Positions 35,124-44,297 of a stretch of 64,000 nt of DNA are shown in pieces. Below the pieces are notes generated by a model. It did not search any database. It had not been told where the DNA came from and was given only the letters and a program-made list of their open reading frames with translations. The DNA comes from Candidatus Methanomethylophilaceae archaeon (GTDB lineage Archaea > Thermoplasmatota > Thermoplasmata > Methanomassiliicoccales > Methanomethylophilaceae). How positions within the stretch are numbered: the first letter of the stretch is position 1; the number at the start of each line of letters is the position of its first letter. The translations under genes were made by a program, and so were the position numbers. Where the stretch lies: assembly GCA_016297775.1 (NCBI GenBank), contig JAEDGA010000004.1, positions 1-64,000 on the forward strand. Direction: 5' to 3'.

Positions 35124-35205
35124 ACCGATGCACGTCTAATTGCCGGTCTGCTTATACCTGTTTCCTTTTGGGAAGGTATGCCAATATACCGTCGCGGGCG
35201 CGTAC

Positions 35206-35213
35206 GTTTAAAA
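35206..35213 (+). promoter_or_regulatory. TATA box for cysS
   Basis: GTTTAAAA centred about 26 bases before the cysS ATG, implying a leaderless mRNA for cysS and the radical SAM gene. Confidence 0.45.
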
Positions 35214-35235
35214 CAATGAACGCCTACTCCCGTTC

Positions 35236-36654
35236 ATGACCCTATTCATCCATAACACCTTGACCGGTAAGAAAGAGGAGTTCAAGCCCATAGAGAAGGG
35301 CAAGGTCAAGATGTACGTCTGCGGAGTCACTGTGTACGACGACATCCACATGGGACATGCCAGGAGCATGATCGTCTTCGATACCGTCGCAAGATATCTC
35401 AGATACAGCGGATACGACGTCATGCATGTGACCAACTTCACGGATGTGGATGACAAGATCATGGATCGTGCCGCAAAGGTGGGTATCGAACCCCTGGAGC
35501 TTTCCGCACGTTACATCGACAAATACTTCGAGGACACCAAGAAGCTCGGGATCAACCGTGCCGACCTGTACCCCAAGGCATCCGACAGCATCGGTGACAT
35601 CATAGACATGGTGAAGGTCATCATCGATAACGGATTCGGTTATGTCACGTCGGACGGAAGCGTCTACTTCTCCGTCGATAAGGTGGAGGATTACGGCCGT
35701 CTTACCAACCAGAAGCTGGAGAACATGAGCAACCAGGGAAGGCAGGTCATGAACGACGGGGAGAAGAGGAACCCCATGGATTTCGCCGTTTGGAAGGCGG
35801 CCAAGCCCGGAGAGATCTCCTGGGATTCCCCATGGGGAAAGGGCAGGCCCGGATGGCACATCGAATGTTCTGCCATGATCAAGGCGCATATGGGGGACAC
35901 CATCGACATCCACGGCGGAGGTAACGACCTCATCTTCCCCCACCACGAGAACGAGATCCTCCAGACCGAGGCCTGCACCGGCGGACCTCTCGCCAACTAC
36001 TGGATGCACAACGGTATGCTCACCGTGAAGGGTGTCGGCAACAGCAAGGAGGACAAGATGTCCAAGTCCCTCGGCAACTTTTTCAGGGTGGAGGACGTGG
36101 CCGCAAAATACGACAGTCAGACCATCAGGTTCTACTTCCTCAACACACACTACATGAGCCCCCTCCTCTACGGAGAGGAGTACATCTCCAAGGCCGCGGA
36201 GGCACTCAGGAGGCTGTGGAACAACTACCGCGAACTGGAGGCATACATCAGGGACACATCCGGTAGCGATGATGCGGAGAAACTCATCTCCGATACCAGG
36301 GTCGCATTCGTATCCGCAATGGATGACGATTTCAACACCAGGGATGCCATCGAGACGATGTTCTCCTTCGCAAGGGACACGAACCGTATGATGGGTGCCA
36401 AGGAACTCTCCAAGAAGGGTGCGGAGAACGCACTCGCGCTTCTGAGGGAGTTCGACACCGTTCTCGGTATCCTGCCTCAGGATTCGGAGAGCGACAGCGT
36501 CATGGATGCGGTCATGGACATCCTCATCGACATCCGTGCGGAACTCAGGAAGCGCAAGGCGTACGACCTTGCGGATACCATTCGCGACAGACTCACCGAG
36601 GCAGGTATCAGTCTCGAAGATTCTTCCAGTGGTGCCAAATGGAAGAGGATCTGA
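35236..36654 (+). CDS. cysS: cysteinyl-tRNA synthetase
   Basis: A 472-residue class I synthetase. HMGH (in DIHMGHARSM) and KMSKS (DKMSKSLG) are present, as is the zinc-ligand YVCGVTVYD start and the CxxxxHE-type HHENEILQTEA motif. Length is typical. Many methanogens charge tRNA-Cys through phosphoserine instead, so a direct CysRS is worth noting. The last 16 bases overlap the radical SAM gene. Confidence 0.96.
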   Translation: MTLFIHNTLTGKKEEFKPIEKGKVKMYVCGVTVYDDIHMGHARSMIVFDTVARYLRYSGYDVMHVTNFTDVDDKIMDRAAKVGIEPLELSARYIDKYFEDTKKLGINRADLYPKASDSIGDIIDMVKVIIDNGFGYVTSDGSVYFSVDKVEDYGRLTNQKLENMSNQGRQVMNDGEKRNPMDFAVWKAAKPGEISWDSPWGKGRPGWHIECSAMIKAHMGDTIDIHGGGNDLIFPHHENEILQTEACTGGPLANYWMHNGMLTVKGVGNSKEDKMSKSLGNFFRVEDVAAKYDSQTIRFYFLNTHYMSPLLYGEEYISKAAEALRRLWNNYRELEAYIRDTSGSDDAEKLISDTRVAFVSAMDDDFNTRDAIETMFSFARDTNRMMGAKELSKKGAENALALLREFDTVLGILPQDSESDSVMDAVMDILIDIRAELRKRKAYDLADTIRDRLTEAGISLEDSSSGAKWKRI

Positions 36655-37664
36655 GGAAGAAATCCGAATTGATCCTCGGCGGTGCGGTATCCCTGCCTGA
36701 AGGATTCGTCCTTCCGGTGAGGGTGTCCCGTTCCACCGCCGGGCCCGGCGCGGGATCCGAGGCGATAGTGTTCAGATTCGGCAGGATGAGGGTCAAGAAG
36801 GCCGTGACATACGGTCTTGCCGATTTCGAACTGCGGGATGTCGATGGAAGACTATCCATCTGGCGTGATGGATCCCTCTTCCTGGATGACGTGACCATCG
36901 AACCGGTGGGTTTCCACGCGCCCCAGCAGGCATTCTTCAATCTCGATCCGAGATGCATGTTCCACTGTGTGTACTGCAACTCCCCCGATCTGGGAAAGGA
37001 TTCCTTCAAGGGTCTCACACCAGAGTCCATCGTGGAGATGATGGACTCATCCCCGCAGAGGGATGCATTCACCGGAGTGGCGTTCACCAGCGGTGTATAC
37101 GGATCCATACAGGCGACCGTGGACAATTTCTGCAGATGCGTGTCCGCAGTGAAGAAGGCATATCCCGAACTGCCGATAGGCGTGGAACCGTATGTGGACA
37201 GCATGGAGCAGGTGGACATGTTACATGAGGCCGGTGCGGATGAGATAAAGATCAACATCGAGACCGCGGTCAAAGAGCTGTTCGACAAAGCGTGTCCGGA
37301 TCTGGACTACGACAGTACCTTCGATATGCTGGTACATGCGGTCGGTGTATTCGGTAGGGGGAAGGTGTGCTCCAACCTCATCTACGGGCTCGGAGAATCC
37401 GACGATGACATACGTAACGCCATGGAGAGACTGGCATCCATGGGCGTCATGGCTAATCTCAGACCCCTCAGATTGTCCGGTATAAACAGGGATAGGATGA
37501 CTTCGGTTTTCGGGGAACTGGAACCTATAACGCCGGAGAGGATGAAGAGATTGGCACTGATGCAGATGGAGATCTTCTCGAAGTACGGTCTATCGCCGGA
37601 CACCATGCACACGATGTGCTTCGCATGCAGATGCTGCGATCTCATTCCTTTTTCCGATCTATGA
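36639..37664 (+). CDS. radical SAM protein, function unknown
   Basis: A 341-residue protein. The cluster motif is CMFHCVYC (CxxxCxxC) near residue 106, after a roughly 100-residue N-terminal region. Conserved-looking FTSGVYGS and PLRLSGINRD follow, and two C-terminal cysteines (CFACRCC) may hold a second cluster. It overlaps cysS by 16 bases and so is co-translated with it. I cannot assign a reaction. Its end overlaps the convergent thiolase gene by 23 bases. Confidence 0.8.
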   Translation: MEEDLRKKSELILGGAVSLPEGFVLPVRVSRSTAGPGAGSEAIVFRFGRMRVKKAVTYGLADFELRDVDGRLSIWRDGSLFLDDVTIEPVGFHAPQQAFFNLDPRCMFHCVYCNSPDLGKDSFKGLTPESIVEMMDSSPQRDAFTGVAFTSGVYGSIQATVDNFCRCVSAVKKAYPELPIGVEPYVDSMEQVDMLHEAGADEIKINIETAVKELFDKACPDLDYDSTFDMLVHAVGVFGRGKVCSNLIYGLGESDDDIRNAMERLASMGVMANLRPLRLSGINRDRMTSVFGELEPITPERMKRLALMQMEIFSKYGLSPDTMHTMCFACRCCDLIPFSDL

Positions 37665-38571
37665 GATCGTGCATATATGCGGAGAGTTCGCAGGATTTGC
37701 AGCGTCTGCCGTGGGTGGGCTCTCCGCATTCGCATCTGTTCAGTTCCGCGGGGCCGTAGTTCTTGGACAGCATGGGATACAGCTGGTCGTAGGATGACAG
37801 TATGCTGTATCTGGATCCCGGGGACCTGTCCTCCAGGTCGTCCACGATATCACGGTACTGGTTCCTCAGCGCTTCACTCCAGTATGGGCATACGCCGTCC
37901 CAGAACGGGAGTCCGCTCACCATGGCGTACAGCAGCGACTCCTTTTCGGGAACCGTCCTCAACGGCATTATGCGCGGTACGAGACCGGGCTGTATACGCT
38001 TGTGCGGTCCGAGTCTCGCCATCCTTTCGATGTCCCCGCGGGCGAAGTTCATCATTATGGATTGCGCCATGTCGTCAAGGTTGTGTCCGGTGGCCAGGTA
38101 TCTCGCGCCTATCTCCTCCGCAACGGAGTTCATGCATTTCCTGCGGAAGACACCGCAGTAGGTGCATGGGCTGTTCTCTCCGGACAGCGGTGCCACATCG
38201 TCCATGGTGAGGCCCACCACGTCCCTGAAGGAACGGAGATGGAACTCTATGTCGTTGTTCCTGCAGAATTCGCGTACGATATCGACACTGGGAGGACGGT
38301 ATCCTTCGATGCCCTCGTCCACGGTTATGCAGTGGATGTCAACGTCCCTCCTCTGTCCGATCGCCTTGTTGATTATGCTGAGGGCGACCATGCTGTCCTT
38401 CCCTCCAGAAACGGCCACCCCTATGGTGCCACCCTTGGACAGATCGGTCTGTTTCTTGATCTCGCACTTCACCCTCTTCTCCACATATCTCATCAGATGT
38501 CCCGCGCAGAGATGGTTTCCGTTGTATCTGATGAAGGTTACCGCCGGTCTGTTGCACAGGTCGCATTTCAC
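37642..38571 (-). CDS. ncsA: tRNA 2-thiolation protein (NcsA/TtuA/Ctu1 family)
   Basis: A 309-residue PP-loop ATPase that sulfurates tRNA uridine. It begins with a CDLC zinc pair and LCAGH, has the ATP loop VSGGKDSM near residue 53, CTYCG in the centre, and GHNLDDMAQ (hallmark of the family), and ends with the second zinc pair CECG plus CKSC. The gene overlaps Orc1/Cdc6 by four bases. Sulfur donor not in the window. Confidence 0.93.
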   Translation of the reverse strand: MKCDLCNRPAVTFIRYNGNHLCAGHLMRYVEKRVKCEIKKQTDLSKGGTIGVAVSGGKDSMVALSIINKAIGQRRDVDIHCITVDEGIEGYRPPSVDIVREFCRNNDIEFHLRSFRDVVGLTMDDVAPLSGENSPCTYCGVFRRKCMNSVAEEIGARYLATGHNLDDMAQSIMMNFARGDIERMARLGPHKRIQPGLVPRIMPLRTVPEKESLLYAMVSGLPFWDGVCPYWSEALRNQYRDIVDDLEDRSPGSRYSILSSYDQLYPMLSKNYGPAELNRCECGEPTHGRRCKSCELSAYMHDLIDRKKE

Positions 38572-39740
38572 GGCATAGCCTCCAGGAGTGCCTCAAGTTT
38601 CTTCGCCAGGACCTTGGAGGGTATGTCCTGCAGGGAGATGTACGCCGTATGTCCGCCGGGTCCGCTGTCGGCCTTCTGACTGGTGGTCTTGATGAGGCCG
38701 TTCTTCTCCAGATCCGTGATGTATGTCCAGAACTGGGTATGTTTCCTGGCCGTAGTCTCGTATTCCTCGCACACGACCGCGTACGTCTTCTCTGCCGCAG
38801 ATATGGTCACATATCCCATGTTCTTTATCGATCTGCACACCGCGAGAAGTGCCAGTGTCCTGTTCTTGTCAAGCGATTCCAGTTTCGACTGCGTCACCAC
38901 GGAGTATATCATGGCCTTCGCGCCCCTGACGTCCTCGGCGGTCAGCCTACCCTCGTCCCTCTCCTCGGCCATGCGTGCCGATTTGTCCAGAAGGTCTATG
39001 GCGAACCTGGCATCCCCGTATTCCTCGGAGTTGTCCGCTATGAGGTCCAACGCATCTTGATTGTATGTGTCCTCCTTGAGGGCGATCTCCGCCCTCGAAG
39101 CCACTATGTCACGTAATTCGTCACGGCTGTACTTGTCGAAACGTACCACGTTGGCACGTTTGAACGATGACAGCGATGACTCGTCCAACCTGTCCAACAC
39201 ATACTCCTGGGATATCAGGATCATTGACATGGACACCTTGGACTGGTAGTCGTCGTTGAATCTGGATATCTGGTACACCAGGTCTATCCCTCCCTTCTTC
39301 AGCAGGACGTCCACCTCGTCCAGAACGACGACGAATCTCTTCCCGGATTTCGTCACGTGCCCTCTGAAGGTGCGAAGCATCTCCGGTGTGGAGAATCCCC
39401 TGTCCGGGAACGCGGGATCGAAATGTCTGATCATCTGTAGGAGGATCCCGGATTCCGTGCTCCTCTGTCTGCAGTTGACCACCACGTAATCCATGGGGAC
39501 GGAATGTTTGTAACAGTATTCCGCCATGTCCGAACAGAAACGTTTGGCGGTGACGGTCTTGCCCGTACCAACGCTTCCCGACAGGAACGCGGTCTCCGAT
39601 CCTCCGTAATCTATCACGCTGCGGAACAGCATGGACAGACGTCTCATCTGTTCCTCCCTGTGGAGGAGATCCTTGGGGATGTAGTCGAAGGACAGCTTCT
39701 CCCCGTCCTTGATGATCACGGAAGACCTTTCGAACAGCAT
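38568..39740 (-). CDS. orc1: Orc1/Cdc6 replication initiator
   Basis: A 390-residue AAA+ initiator and helicase loader. The Walker A GSVGTGKT is at residues 55-62, Walker B VVVLDEVD near 142, and a winged-helix domain occupies about the last 100 residues. It is the middle of a NIF3-like, Orc1 and thiolase operon. A TATA box close by is not obvious. Neighbours on both sides abut it, so no origin sits directly beside this gene in the window. Confidence 0.93.
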   Translation of the reverse strand: MLFERSSVIIKDGEKLSFDYIPKDLLHREEQMRRLSMLFRSVIDYGGSETAFLSGSVGTGKTVTAKRFCSDMAEYCYKHSVPMDYVVVNCRQRSTESGILLQMIRHFDPAFPDRGFSTPEMLRTFRGHVTKSGKRFVVVLDEVDVLLKKGGIDLVYQISRFNDDYQSKVSMSMILISQEYVLDRLDESSLSSFKRANVVRFDKYSRDELRDIVASRAEIALKEDTYNQDALDLIADNSEEYGDARFAIDLLDKSARMAEERDEGRLTAEDVRGAKAMIYSVVTQSKLESLDKNRTLALLAVCRSIKNMGYVTISAAEKTYAVVCEEYETTARKHTQFWTYITDLEKNGLIKTTSQKADSGPGGHTAYISLQDIPSKVLAKKLEALLEAMP

Positions 39741-39741
39741 C

Positions 39742-40695
39742 TCAAATCCTTCTTACTCTGATCAGACCCGAGCACGGGACGACCTCGACACCGGCCTTCT
39801 CCCATTCGTCGGCGATTATGTTGATTCCGAGGGAGTCGGATGACATGTGGCCGGATATGACCATGTTGATGTGGTGCTTCCTTGCCTCATCGATGTGCGA
39901 TTCGGGGAAGTGCATGCCCACGACGGTACCGACGCCCGCGGCGGCAAGGTGTTGGTAGATCTCCTTGGGTCCGGACGTACCGCCGTTCATCTTGAAGATG
40001 ACCTTTCCGCATCTGGCACTCTTGCTTCCGACCACGATCTTCGGAGGGGAGTTGAATTTTGCGGACTGTTGGAACTCGGGTATGGTCATCAGGTGTTCGG
40101 TGATATCCCCCACGGTCCTGGCGGGGTGCTCCTCGAACTCCCTGGTGAGGAAGTCCTCTACACAGTTGTCCGCAGGGGTGTGGACGTTCAGAAGCGGGAT
40201 GTCGAGCAGTCTAGCGGCATCTGTTGCCTGGTTGTAGTTGGCGGGAAGGACGTTGCGGATGACCTCTTCCATGCGGGTGTTCATCAGCGCCTCGGAGATG
40301 TTGATCGGGACGCCCGCATCCAGGTACAGGTCGTTCTGCATGGTCATGACCTCGGGGAACGGGGTCCTGGCGAGACCTAGGGGATGATGTGCCACCAGGG
40401 CATCTATCCTCTGTCCCTTCTCCCTCAGTCTGTCGGCGAGGAGCACCTCGCCGGTTCCGATGTCTATACCCCACATGAGCCTGGTGACCTCGGTGTCCGG
40501 GTCCCCGTAGGAGAGCCTGCTGTCCGCGTAGGGGTTCCAGAGTCTCTCGGTGTCGAAGTACTGTTTCTTGCCCTCGTCCATCGAATCGTATGCCTTGCGC
40601 TCGTCCTCCAACAGGCGCTTGACATCGGATTCGGGACGGGGGTCGTGCTTCATACCCGTCTCGATCGCAAGTCTGTAGACATCAATCAGCTTCAT
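39742..40695 (-). CDS. NIF3-like metal-binding protein
   Basis: A 317-residue protein of the NIF3/DUF34 group: ALVAHHPLG carries the metal histidines, and the end has MVISGHMSSDSLG. NIF3 proteins are conserved from bacteria to humans and remain poorly explained; roles in GTP-cyclohydrolase-like chemistry are debated. An ATG 27 bases upstream is in frame, but MKLIDVYR fits the family start. It heads the orc1 operon, one base before that gene. Confidence 0.85.
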   Translation of the reverse strand: MKLIDVYRLAIETGMKHDPRPESDVKRLLEDERKAYDSMDEGKKQYFDTERLWNPYADSRLSYGDPDTEVTRLMWGIDIGTGEVLLADRLREKGQRIDALVAHHPLGLARTPFPEVMTMQNDLYLDAGVPINISEALMNTRMEEVIRNVLPANYNQATDAARLLDIPLLNVHTPADNCVEDFLTREFEEHPARTVGDITEHLMTIPEFQQSAKFNSPPKIVVGSKSARCGKVIFKMNGGTSGPKEIYQHLAAAGVGTVVGMHFPESHIDEARKHHINMVISGHMSSDSLGINIIADEWEKAGVEVVPCSGLIRVRRI

Positions 40696-40787
40696 GATAC
40701 CCCGGATGGCGTATCCGTTCATAACTTTTGGTCCGTTGCGCGTGCGAACAATCTTTTAGAAGGAGGCCGATTGGGGGTACGATTCCC

Positions 40788-41750
40788 ATGAATGAGATCT
40801 GGACTGAGAAGTACAGGCCCAAAGGTCTGGATGATGTCGTCGGACAGAGACACGTTGTCGAGAGGCTGAAGGCCTACGTCGAATCGCGCAACATGCCGCA
40901 CCTCCTGTTCACCGGCCCCGCAGGTACCGGCAAGACCACATGCTCGTTGGCGGTCGCCAGGGAGATGTTCGGCGGCGAATGGAAGGGCAACTTCATGGAA
41001 CTCAACGCGTCGGACGAGAGGGGAATCGATGTCGTCCGCGGCAAGATCAAGGAGTTCGCCAGGACCGCACCTCTAGGAGGTGCGGAGTTCAAGATCATCT
41101 TCATGGACGAGGCGGATGCGCTCACATCCGATGCGCAGGCAGCACTCAGAAGGACAATGGAGAAGTTCTCCAAGATCTGCAGGTTCATCCTTTCGTGCAA
41201 CTACTCCTCCAAGATCATCGACCCCATCCAGTCCAGGTGTGCGGTGTTCAGGTTCCAGCCCGTTTCCAAGGAGGACGTCCGCGGATTCCTCATGAAGATC
41301 ATCACCAACGAGGGTGTGGACATCGACGACGAGGCCGTGGAGGGCCTGGTACATGTGGCCAGAGGCGACATGAGACGTGCGGTCAACTCCCTCCAGGTCG
41401 CCGCTTCGCTCAACAACAGGATAGACATGGATACCATCTATCAGGTCACCGGTATGGCCAACCCCGAGGAGGTCAAGGGCATGCTGGAGATGGCACTCGA
41501 AGGTAACTTCATAGGTGCCAGGGACAGGTTGGATGAGATCATGATCAACTACGGCCTGTCCGGTCAGGACATAATAAAGCAGATCCATTCGTCGTTCTTC
41601 GACCTGAGCATCGACGATTCCGAGAAGGTCCGTCTGATGGACAAGACCGGGGAGATAGAGTTCAGGATCGTGGAAGGCAGCAACGAGCGTATACAGCTCG
41701 AGGCACTGCTGGCATATCTGGTGATGATGGGCGGCGGAACCAGAAGGTGA
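40788..41750 (+). CDS. rfcS: replication factor C small subunit
   Basis: A 320-residue clamp-loader ATPase that opens PCNA. Walker A GPAGTGKT is at residues 43-50, Walker B FMDEAD, and the SRC motif in SRCAVFRF. Start MNEIWTEKYRP is standard; a Shine-Dalgarno AGGAGG lies about 20 bases upstream. No large subunit is in the window. Divergent from the NIF3-like gene. Confidence 0.96.
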   Translation: MNEIWTEKYRPKGLDDVVGQRHVVERLKAYVESRNMPHLLFTGPAGTGKTTCSLAVAREMFGGEWKGNFMELNASDERGIDVVRGKIKEFARTAPLGGAEFKIIFMDEADALTSDAQAALRRTMEKFSKICRFILSCNYSSKIIDPIQSRCAVFRFQPVSKEDVRGFLMKIITNEGVDIDDEAVEGLVHVARGDMRRAVNSLQVAASLNNRIDMDTIYQVTGMANPEEVKGMLEMALEGNFIGARDRLDEIMINYGLSGQDIIKQIHSSFFDLSIDDSEKVRLMDKTGEIEFRIVEGSNERIQLEALLAYLVMMGGGTRR

Positions 41751-41753
41751 GCC

Positions 41754-42683
41754 TCACTTCCTTCTGAACAGACCGAACAATCCACCCTTCCTCTCCGATC
41801 TGTCCTCCTGGATATAGAGCAGATCGGGGGTGTTCAGTCTGTTCACCTTGATGGGATCGTTAGCGCTCTTCCATTCCTTCTTCTTCCTATCCAGAGCCTT
41901 GTTCAGGAATTCGGTGGCATCGGCATTCTTGCCCTGTTCGGCGACCGTCAGGTACCTGGTGCCTTTGGCGACGTCCTTCTCCACGCCTTTGCCGTAGTAG
42001 TACATGATGCCCAGCATGTAGTAGCATTCCATGCTGTCGAGGTTCGCACCCTCCCTGAAACGTTGGGATGCGGCGATCATGTTGACCGGTCTCCCCATGC
42101 CGTTGTAGTGCATCATCCCTACCTTGTAGTATGCTATTGGCATACCGGACCTCATTGCCGCGCTGTAGAGTGAGAACGCCTCGTTGTAATTGCGCCCCTT
42201 GTTCTTTGGATCCGCATATATGTCTCCGAGGGCGATCCTGGCCTCGTTGCACTCCCTGTCCACGGACATACGGTACCACCTCAACGCCTCGGTTTCGTCC
42301 TGTGGGACCCCGTTCCCGTGGAAGTACATATGACCCAGATAGTACTGCGCGATGGCATATCCCTTCTCCGCGGACAGGGTGAACCATTTGAGTGCGGATG
42401 CAAGGTCCTGCTCAGTGATCCTCCCTTCGTAGAATGACAGTCCTGTGTAGAATTGTCCCCTGTCGTTCCCGTATTCCGCCGACCTGAGGTACCACTGGAA
42501 CGCCTCGTCCGGGTTCTGGGTCACCGGCGCTCCGGGTGTGTCCAGCAGCCTTCCGTATTCGCACATGGCCTTGGGGTCTCCGTATTCCGCCACAGCCTTC
42601 AGCATGGCCACGCCCTCCACCGACCTCTCGGGATCGGCGATGAGTGTCATCGCATTGTCGTAACTGTCGTTGTTCCGTCTCAC
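41754..42683 (-). CDS. SEL1-repeat protein, partner of Hsp70-like gene
   Basis: A 309-residue helical-repeat protein of SEL1 type (36-residue units such as AFQWYLRSAEYGN, ALKWFTLSAEKG and ALRWYRMS), about six units, then a basic C-terminal tail. Such repeats bind protein partners. It overlaps the Hsp70-like gene by four bases (its ATG lies within the end of that gene), so the two are surely co-expressed. The rfcS gene converges from the other side. Partner and function unknown. Confidence 0.82.
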   Translation of the reverse strand: MRRNNDSYDNAMTLIADPERSVEGVAMLKAVAEYGDPKAMCEYGRLLDTPGAPVTQNPDEAFQWYLRSAEYGNDRGQFYTGLSFYEGRITEQDLASALKWFTLSAEKGYAIAQYYLGHMYFHGNGVPQDETEALRWYRMSVDRECNEARIALGDIYADPKNKGRNYNEAFSLYSAAMRSGMPIAYYKVGMMHYNGMGRPVNMIAASQRFREGANLDSMECYYMLGIMYYYGKGVEKDVAKGTRYLTVAEQGKNADATEFLNKALDRKKKEWKSANDPIKVNRLNTPDLLYIQEDRSERKGGLFGLFRRK

Positions 42684-44188
42684 TGTACGCTCCTGACCCT
42701 CTGCATGGTCTCCATGAATTCGTTATCGCTGAGATAGATGTCCTTCGCCAGGTCGCAGGTCTCCGTCGCACCGTTGCAGGACACCTTTATCGAGATCAGG
42801 CCCTCGACATCGGCATTCATCTCTATGTCCATCTTGGTCTTGCCTCTGGATATCTTGCCCGTGAGCGGTATGTGGAAGGTCTTCACCAATCTGGATCTGG
42901 TGAGTGGCGTGCTCTCCTCCCCCTTGTCCGCCCTGTTCTCGTACACGGCGATGTCCAGGACCTCCTGGTCGTCGTTCTTGGGTCTGCACACGACCTTCCC
43001 GGACCTTGGCAGGGTGACGTTCCTGTGGAGGAGGTTGCATACCATCTCCTCCCCGTCTATCCCCATCTTCAATCCGAAGGTCTTGTTCAGAACGGAACGA
43101 ACCTTGATATCGTCGGCGAAGAACACCGAACGTGCGTACAGCGCGGCACCTCTCGCTACCGCATGGATCGGGTCGTATCTGGTGATCTGCACACCGGGGA
43201 ACTCCTTCTCCAGTAGGGTCCTTATCAGAGGTGTGATGGACGGCCCTCCCACCATGATGATCCTGTCAAGGTCCCTCTTGGTCAATCCCGCAGCCTCGAT
43301 GGCATCCGATGTCATGCGTATGGTCTTCGATACCAGGTCGTAGGTGGCCTTGTCCAATTCGGCCCTGGTGATGGTGAAACCTATGTGCCTTCCCCTGACC
43401 TTTATCGCACCTTTGGACTCGTCCACCCTGTCCAGGATGATCTTGTGTCTCTCCGCTTCGGTCAGGATGTGTCTGCGCAGGTCGCTGTCGTCATCCACGT
43501 CCTTGGACGTAAGACCGGCGGCCGTCACCACCTTCCTCTGGATGATGGATGCCAGTTGCAGGTCCCAATCCCTGCCTCCGAGGAATTTGCTGCCTTCGTT
43601 GGAAAGGACATCGAAGCCACCCTTGCGGATGTCCATGACGGTGACGTCGAACGTACCTCCCCCGATATCGTATATCGCCGCCTTGCCCTCGAAATCGTTC
43701 ATATCGTGACAGTACGATATCGCCGCGGCGTTGGATTCGTTGATGATCTTGGGTTCCTTGATCCCGGCGAGGTATGCGGCCTTCATGGTGGCCTCCCTCT
43801 CGGAATCTCCGAAATCCGCGGGTACCGCAAGTACCGCCTTCTCCACCTTGCATCCCTTCTCGGTCTCGAAGGTGCGGATCATCTTGTGGAGGATCATCGA
43901 GAACAGTTCCGTTGGGGTGTAGTCGGTGTTGTATATCTTCTGTTTGTGGGTGGTACCCATCATACGTTTGAAACAGTTCTCGAAGTGGTATCTGTCCTCG
44001 TAGAACATACGGTCTATCGCGAGCTGTCCGGCATACGCCCTTGACGGTGTGAGGAGTACCACGGACGGGAACTTCGTGTATCCTTTGTCCCATCTTTGGA
44101 TGGAGATCGTCCCCGTATCGTCCGTGAATGCCATGACGGAATTGATCATCCCCAGATCGATTCCTATGAAATACTGCTCCCCATCCAT
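42680..44188 (-). CDS. divergent Hsp70 (DnaK-like) protein lacking the lid
   Basis: A 502-residue Hsp70-family protein. The ATPase domain is present: a DnaK-like start (FIGIDLGMINSV), AVPADFGDSE, NESNAAAISY, DIGGGTFDVT and IMVGGPSITP. In the first phosphate loop the usual GTTNS reads GMINS, so both threonines are replaced. A substrate-binding beta region follows to residue about 495; the alpha-helical lid is missing. The ATG before DGEQYF is chosen because the upstream frame is unlike Hsp70. No GrpE or DnaJ is near. Its partner is the overlapping SEL1 gene. Confidence 0.85.
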   Translation of the reverse strand: MDGEQYFIGIDLGMINSVMAFTDDTGTISIQRWDKGYTKFPSVVLLTPSRAYAGQLAIDRMFYEDRYHFENCFKRMMGTTHKQKIYNTDYTPTELFSMILHKMIRTFETEKGCKVEKAVLAVPADFGDSEREATMKAAYLAGIKEPKIINESNAAAISYCHDMNDFEGKAAIYDIGGGTFDVTVMDIRKGGFDVLSNEGSKFLGGRDWDLQLASIIQRKVVTAAGLTSKDVDDDSDLRRHILTEAERHKIILDRVDESKGAIKVRGRHIGFTITRAELDKATYDLVSKTIRMTSDAIEAAGLTKRDLDRIIMVGGPSITPLIRTLLEKEFPGVQITRYDPIHAVARGAALYARSVFFADDIKVRSVLNKTFGLKMGIDGEEMVCNLLHRNVTLPRSGKVVCRPKNDDQEVLDIAVYENRADKGEESTPLTRSRLVKTFHIPLTGKISRGKTKMDIEMNADVEGLISIKVSCNGATETCDLAKDIYLSDNEFMETMQRVRSVQ

Positions 44189-44257
44189 CCCATCGATACA
44201 GATTCTATGGTGGGAGAATAAATAAGTTACTATCGCGCGCGTACGTAAGGGGTTGTG

Positions 44258-44287
44258 ACCGGTACCCGGGACATCCCGGGCACCGGT
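44258..44287 (-). terminator. long hairpin after fhs
   Basis: ACCGGT-A-CCCGGG and CCCGGG-C-ACCGGT form a 13-base stem with one mismatch and loop ACAT, about 11 bases past the fhs stop on the minus strand. Confidence 0.55.
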
Positions 44288-44297
44288 GCGTATGGTA

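Noticed and set aside
40696..40787. Replication origin between the NIF3-like gene and rfcS
   Set aside because: Only 92 bases, not AT-rich and without repeated origin boxes.
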